The position numbers and the translations under genes were made by a program. Under the pieces are notes generated by a model. It did no database searches. It was given only the letters and a program-made list of their open reading frames with translations, and was not told the DNA's origin. From Variovorax sp. 770b2 (GTDB taxonomy: Bacteria > Pseudomonadota > Gammaproteobacteria > Burkholderiales > Burkholderiaceae_C): DNA of 64,000 nt. Location: positions 1 to 64,000 of the forward strand of contig NZ_FOXJ01000002.1 in assembly GCF_900115685.1 (NCBI RefSeq). Reading direction: 5' to 3'. Shown in pieces: positions 60,710-64,000 of the stretch; positions within the stretch are counted from its first letter, which is position 1; each line of letters begins with the position of its first letter.

Positions 60710-61516
60710 ATGCCACGCAAATTCGTCGACCTCTCGATCTTCCTGGAGAACGATGTGCTCTCCGATCCGCCCGCCTTCGCGCCGAAGATCCAGTACTTCA
60801 CGCACGAGCAGACCTACGAGCAGATCGAGCCCTTCTTTCCCGGCCTGAAGAAGGAGGACCTCCCCGACGGCGAGGGCTGGGCCGTGGAGCTGGTGCAGCT
60901 GTCCACGCACAACGGCACGCACCTGGATGCGCCCTATCACTTCCACTCGACCATGGACAAGGCGCTCGGCGAGAAGAAGCCCGCCATCGCGATCCACGAC
61001 GTGCCGCTCGAGTGGTGCTTCCAGCCGGGCGTGAAGCTGGACTTTCGCCACTTCGCCGACGGCTACGTGGTCACGGCCGCCGACGTCGCGGCCGAGCTGA
61101 AGCGCATCGGCCACACGCTGAGCCCGCTGGAGATCGTGGTGGTCAACACGCGCGCCGGTTCGCGCTACGGCAACAACGACTACGTCTCGGCCGGCGCGGG
61201 CATGGGCTACGAAGCCACGATGTACCTGCTGGAGCGCGGCGTGCGCCTCACGGGCACCGACGCCTGGAGCTGGGACGCGCCCTTCGTGCACACCGCGAAG
61301 AAATACGGCCAGACGCAGGACGCCTCGCTGATCTGGGAAGGTCACAAGGCCGGCCGCGACATCGGCTACTGCCACATCGAGAAGCTGCACAACCTGGAGG
61401 TGCTGCCGCCGACGGGCTTTTTCATCAGCTGCTTCCCGCACAAGATCCGGGGCGCCTCGGCGGGCTGGACGCGTGCGGTGGCGATCTTCGACGACGCGCT
61501 GATGGCGTCGGTCTGA
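60710..61516 (+). CDS. Cyclase-family (kynurenine formamidase-like) hydrolase
   Basis: The protein has 268 residues. The metal motif H-x3-H-x-D-x3-H is intact in STHNGTHLDAPYHF (His67, His71, Asp73, His77). Members include kynurenine formamidase and lactone or amide hydrolases acting on ring compounds. AAGGAG lies before the ATG. Placed in the importer operon, it probably hydrolyses the imported compound before the fumarylacetoacetase-like step. Substrate unknown. Confidence 0.9.
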   Translation: MPRKFVDLSIFLENDVLSDPPAFAPKIQYFTHEQTYEQIEPFFPGLKKEDLPDGEGWAVELVQLSTHNGTHLDAPYHFHSTMDKALGEKKPAIAIHDVPLEWCFQPGVKLDFRHFADGYVVTAADVAAELKRIGHTLSPLEIVVVNTRAGSRYGNNDYVSAGAGMGYEATMYLLERGVRLTGTDAWSWDAPFVHTAKKYGQTQDASLIWEGHKAGRDIGYCHIEKLHNLEVLPPTGFFISCFPHKIRGASAGWTRAVAIFDDALMASV

Positions 61517-61535
61517 ACGAAGGAAGGCCACCGCC

Positions 61536-62858
61536 ATGATCGAACTCAACCACACGCACGACGTCGACGCCCGCAGCTGGGTCGAAAGCGCGAACGCCGC
61601 GGGCACCGACTTTCCGATACAGAACCTGCCGTATGCGGAGTTCCGCCGCATCGGAAGTCCCGAGCCGTTTCGCGGTGGCATCGCCATCGGCGACCAGGTG
61701 CTCGACCTCGCGGCGCTGGCTGCCGGCCAGCATGCCGACGGGCTCGCGCTCGATGCGGCGCGGGTGGCGGCACTGCCCGCGTTGAATGATTTCTTCGCGA
61801 TGGGTCCCACCGCCTGGCGGGCGCTGCGCCATCTGCTCTTCTCGCTGCTGCGAAGCGACGCGCCGGCCCCGACCGTGGACGACGTGCGCAAGTGCCTCGT
61901 GCCGCAGTCCGAGGTCGAATACACCGTGCCTGCGCGCATCGGCGACTACACCGACTTCTACACATCGATCGACCATGCGCTGAACATCACACGCCTGTTC
62001 AACCCCGAAGGCGACGTGACGCCGAACTTCCGCTGGATCCCGACGGCCTACCACGGGCGCGTCTCGACCATCGGCGTGAGCGGGCAGCGCTTTCACCGGC
62101 CGATGGGGCAGACGCTGGCGCCTGGTGCGAAGACGCCCACGTACCACGCGTGCGCGCGGCTGGACTACGAACTCGAACTGGGCGTGTGGATCGGCGAAGG
62201 CAACGCGGCCGGCGAGCCGATTCCGCTGGAGCGCGCCGAGGAACACATCTTCGGCATCTGCCTGCTCAACGACTGGTCGGCGCGCGACATCCAGTTCTGG
62301 GAGATGGCGCCGCTCGGGCCGTTCCTCGCGAAGAACTTCGCGACCACCATCTCGCCGTGGATCGTGACGATGGAGGCGCTCGCGCCCTACCGCCAAGCCT
62401 GGACACGGGCGGCCGGCGAGCCGCAACCGCTCGACTACCTGGAGAGCAAGGCGAACCGCGACAGTGGCGCGATCGACATCAGTCTGGAGGTGTGGCTCGA
62501 AAGCGAGAAGGCGCGCGATGACAAGAGCGGCCCCTCGCGCCTGTCGCGCACCAGCTTCAGGCACCAGTACTGGAGCGTGGCGCAGATGGTGGCGCACCAC
62601 ACCATGGGCGGCTGCCAGCTGAATGCGGGCGACCTGTTCGGCAGCGGCACGATCTCGGGCCCCGGGCCGGGCGAGGCCGGCGCGATCATCGAGTTGACGC
62701 GTGCGGGGCAGAGCCCCGTGGCGCTGGCCAATGGCGAGCAGCGCGGATTCCTGGAAGACGGCGACGCCGTGCTGCTGCGCGGCTGGTGCGAGAAGCCGGG
62801 GCATGCGCGCATCGGGTTCGGCGAGAGCCGCGGAACGGTGCTGCCGGCGAAGGGCTGA
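61536..62858 (+). CDS. Fumarylacetoacetase
   Basis: The protein has 440 residues, matching FahA. The C-terminal FAH fold carries DYTDFYTSIDHA (catalytic His and metal Asp region), YHGRVSTIGVSG, LDYELELGVWIG (metal Glu residues) and NDWSARDIQFWE. It hydrolyses fumarylacetoacetate to fumarate and acetoacetate. No homogentisate dioxygenase or maleylacetoacetate isomerase is nearby, so in this operon it may act on a related beta-diketone. The acetoacetate it makes could feed the divergent acetoacetyl-CoA synthetase. AAGGAAGG precedes the ATG; a terminator follows. Confidence 0.9.
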   Translation: MIELNHTHDVDARSWVESANAAGTDFPIQNLPYAEFRRIGSPEPFRGGIAIGDQVLDLAALAAGQHADGLALDAARVAALPALNDFFAMGPTAWRALRHLLFSLLRSDAPAPTVDDVRKCLVPQSEVEYTVPARIGDYTDFYTSIDHALNITRLFNPEGDVTPNFRWIPTAYHGRVSTIGVSGQRFHRPMGQTLAPGAKTPTYHACARLDYELELGVWIGEGNAAGEPIPLERAEEHIFGICLLNDWSARDIQFWEMAPLGPFLAKNFATTISPWIVTMEALAPYRQAWTRAAGEPQPLDYLESKANRDSGAIDISLEVWLESEKARDDKSGPSRLSRTSFRHQYWSVAQMVAHHTMGGCQLNAGDLFGSGTISGPGPGEAGAIIELTRAGQSPVALANGEQRGFLEDGDAVLLRGWCEKPGHARIGFGESRGTVLPAKG

Positions 62859-62885
62859 ATACGCGTCCGGCGCATTCCAAAAAAG

Positions 62886-62912
62886 AAAAGGCCACCGGTG
62901 AGGTGGCCTTTT
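62886..62912. terminator. Bidirectional intrinsic terminator
   Basis: AAAAGGCCACC (62886-62896) and GGTGGCCTTTT (62902-62912) form an 11-bp stem with a 5-base loop, A-rich on the left and T-rich on the right. It can terminate both the fumarylacetoacetase operon on the plus strand and the tRNA-Gly transcript on the minus strand. Confidence 0.88.
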
Positions 62913-62922
62913 GCATGAAATG

Positions 62923-62998
62923 TGGAGCGGGAAAAGAGTCTCGAACTCTCGACCTCAACCTTGGCAAGGTTGCGCTCTACCAACTGAGCTATTCCCGC
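62923..62998 (-). tRNA. tRNA-Gly (anticodon GCC), CCA encoded
   Basis: The minus strand folds into a full cloverleaf of 76 bases. Acceptor GCGGGAA pairs with TTCCCGC, the D-loop is AGCTCAGTTGGTAGAGC, the anticodon stem CAACC-TTGCCAA-GGTTG shows anticodon GCC, and the T-arm is GAGAGTTCGAGACTC. Discriminator T and the 3' CCA are encoded (62923-62925). It decodes GGC/GGU, the dominant Gly codons in this GC-rich genome. Confidence 0.97.
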
Positions 62999-63063
62999 AT
63001 TTCGAGGGTCGAATTATAGAGGGCTCGGAGCCCGATTTTCCCGAGCCCGAGAAAAAAGTGGGG

Positions 63064-63969
63064 TCAAGCGTCCAACAGCATGGCGCGGTGCAGCGATACG
63101 CCGGCCATCACACCCTCGGCAGAGGCCAGCGTGGCGTTGTGCATCTGCATGGCCGCATCGCCTGCGGCGAAGACGCCGGGCACGGTGGTCATCTTCATCG
63201 CATCGATGCGGATCACCGGGCCGGCGTGGCCCTCATCGAACGCGCACCCCAGTTGCTCCGCGAGGGGGCTGCCGGGACGCGTGCGCGGGACCATGAACAG
63301 CGCCTCCAGCGGCACGATGCGGCCGTCCTCGAGGCGAACGCCGGACAGGTCCTTCGCCGGCCCCTCCAGCGCCGCGATGCGGCCCGGCTCGATCGTCACG
63401 CCGCGCGCCTTCAGCTTGCCCCGCACCTCGTCGTCCACCGTGTTGTTCCCGTTCAGGAAGAGCGTGGTCGGGCCCCATTCGGCGATCAGCATCGCATGCT
63501 CCGGCGGGTGCGGAGCTTCGACCAGGACGCCGAGCCTGCGGCCGCTGAATTCATAGCCGTGGCAATAGGGACAGTGCAGCACGCTCGTGCCCCAGCGCTC
63601 GCGCACGCCGGCGATGCCGTCCGGAAAACCGTCCTGCACGCCGAACGCCAGCAGGAGCTTGCCGGCCGAGAGTTGCCGGTCGCCATCGAGCGATGCGACG
63701 AACCCGTTCGCACCATCGGCCTGCGCGCTCGCGACGCGGCCTTCGATGAAGGTGACGTTCGGATAGGCCAGGAGCTTGGCGCGCGCGTCGGCGATCATCT
63801 TCAGCGGCGGCACGCCGTCCTGGCCGAAGAAACCGTGCGCCGCGGCGGCGAAGCGGTTGCGCGGTGCGCCCGCATCGACCACGCACACGTTCTTGCGAGC
63901 GCGCGCGAGCTGCATGGCAGCGGAGAGGCCGGCAAAGCTGCCGCCCACGACAAGAGCGTCATAGCGCAT
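63064..63969 (-). CDS. Thioredoxin-reductase-like FAD/NAD(P) oxidoreductase
   Basis: The protein has 301 residues. The FAD motif GGSFAGLSAA is at residues 9-18, the redox pair Cys133-Pro-Tyr-Cys136 lies in LHCPYCHGYE, and the end TTVPGVFAAGDAA carries the second FAD contact. Size and layout match thioredoxin-reductase-like proteins of the HcgD/YumC type; an electron partner is not adjacent. AAGGA before the ATG at 63969 supports that start; a TTG at 63975 is possible. It is in the same direction as the tRNA gene. Confidence 0.9.
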   Translation of the reverse strand: MRYDALVVGGSFAGLSAAMQLARARKNVCVVDAGAPRNRFAAAAHGFFGQDGVPPLKMIADARAKLLAYPNVTFIEGRVASAQADGANGFVASLDGDRQLSAGKLLLAFGVQDGFPDGIAGVRERWGTSVLHCPYCHGYEFSGRRLGVLVEAPHPPEHAMLIAEWGPTTLFLNGNNTVDDEVRGKLKARGVTIEPGRIAALEGPAKDLSGVRLEDGRIVPLEALFMVPRTRPGSPLAEQLGCAFDEGHAGPVIRIDAMKMTTVPGVFAAGDAAMQMHNATLASAEGVMAGVSLHRAMLLDA

Positions 63970-64000
63970 GTTCAATGTCCTTCCTGGTGAAGCCGCCGCC

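Noticed and set aside
61536..62858. Reading the operon as the standard homogentisate pathway.
   Set aside because: Neither homogentisate dioxygenase nor maleylacetoacetate isomerase is present in the window.
1..64000. Insertion sequence, prophage or integrative element.
   Set aside because: No transposase, integrase, phage structural gene or flanking direct repeats were seen on either strand.

Overview
The window is about 64 kb of very GC-rich chromosome, densely packed with genes. It most resembles an environmental beta-proteobacterium of the Comamonadaceae (Variovorax/Acidovorax-like). This is inferred from the Bug-type periplasmic receptor, many LysR regulators, several Liv-type and SsuA-type transporters, a glutaryl-CoA dehydrogenase/GcdR module and a CCCCAAGG-type dispersed repeat; no 16S rRNA is present to confirm it. 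There is no rRNA, CRISPR array, integrase, transposase or phage gene. One tRNA, tRNA-Gly(GCC), lies near the right end. The first 240 bases are only about 53% GC and hold no convincing gene.

Layout. 0.3-5.3 kb: small membrane protein, divergent LysR regulator, a 57-residue small protein, metallophosphoesterase, Tat-exported amidase, TetR regulator. 5.4-14.2 kb: a GntR/FCD regulator divergent from a co-directional run encoding a Rieske oxygenase, a glutamine-synthetase-like ligase, a [2Fe-2S] ferredoxin and a complete Liv-type ABC importer; this is the best candidate for an uncharacterised catabolic system. 14.2-27.5 kb: orphan binding protein, phospholipase D-like lipoprotein, fused SpmA/SpmB-like membrane protein, alkylsulfatase with divergent LysR, flavin reductase, BON protein, DMT exporter, glutaminase, NAD-dependent epimerase with divergent LysR. 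27.6-32.8 kb: aliphatic amidase AmiE behind a leader terminator, LysR, DUF1127 protein, an unrecognised 559-residue protein, a lipoprotein.

32.8-41.0 kb: a LacI repressor divergent from an intradiol dioxygenase, SDR, beta-keto-acid cleavage enzyme, MDR reductase, cupin, Bug receptor and amidohydrolase, with a RidA-like protein convergent at the end. Two near-identical LacI-type palindromes lie in the divergent promoter. 41.1-51.0 kb: DNA glycosylase, PEP mutase/isocitrate lyase-like protein, membrane and repeat proteins, the glutaryl-CoA module (CoA-transferase, GcdH, LysR), AraC/GyrI regulator, GFA protein, and a zeta-toxin-like kinase overlapping a small upstream gene in toxin-antitoxin arrangement. 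51.1-56.5 kb: 2OG-Fe(II) oxygenase, membrane-anchored adenylate cyclase, YbaY-like lipoprotein, acetoacetyl-CoA synthetase. 56.6-62.9 kb: a TetR-headed operon with a SsuA/TauA-type importer that has two different permeases, a cyclase-family hydrolase and fumarylacetoacetase. It is followed by a bidirectional terminator, tRNA-Gly and a thioredoxin-reductase-like flavoprotein.

The common theme is scavenging of organic acids, aromatics and amides/amines. Separate regulator-plus-transporter-plus-enzyme modules feed acetoacetate, acetyl-CoA or succinyl-type intermediates into central metabolism, and several enzymes release or handle amide nitrogen (amidase, AmiE, glutaminase, GS-like ligase).
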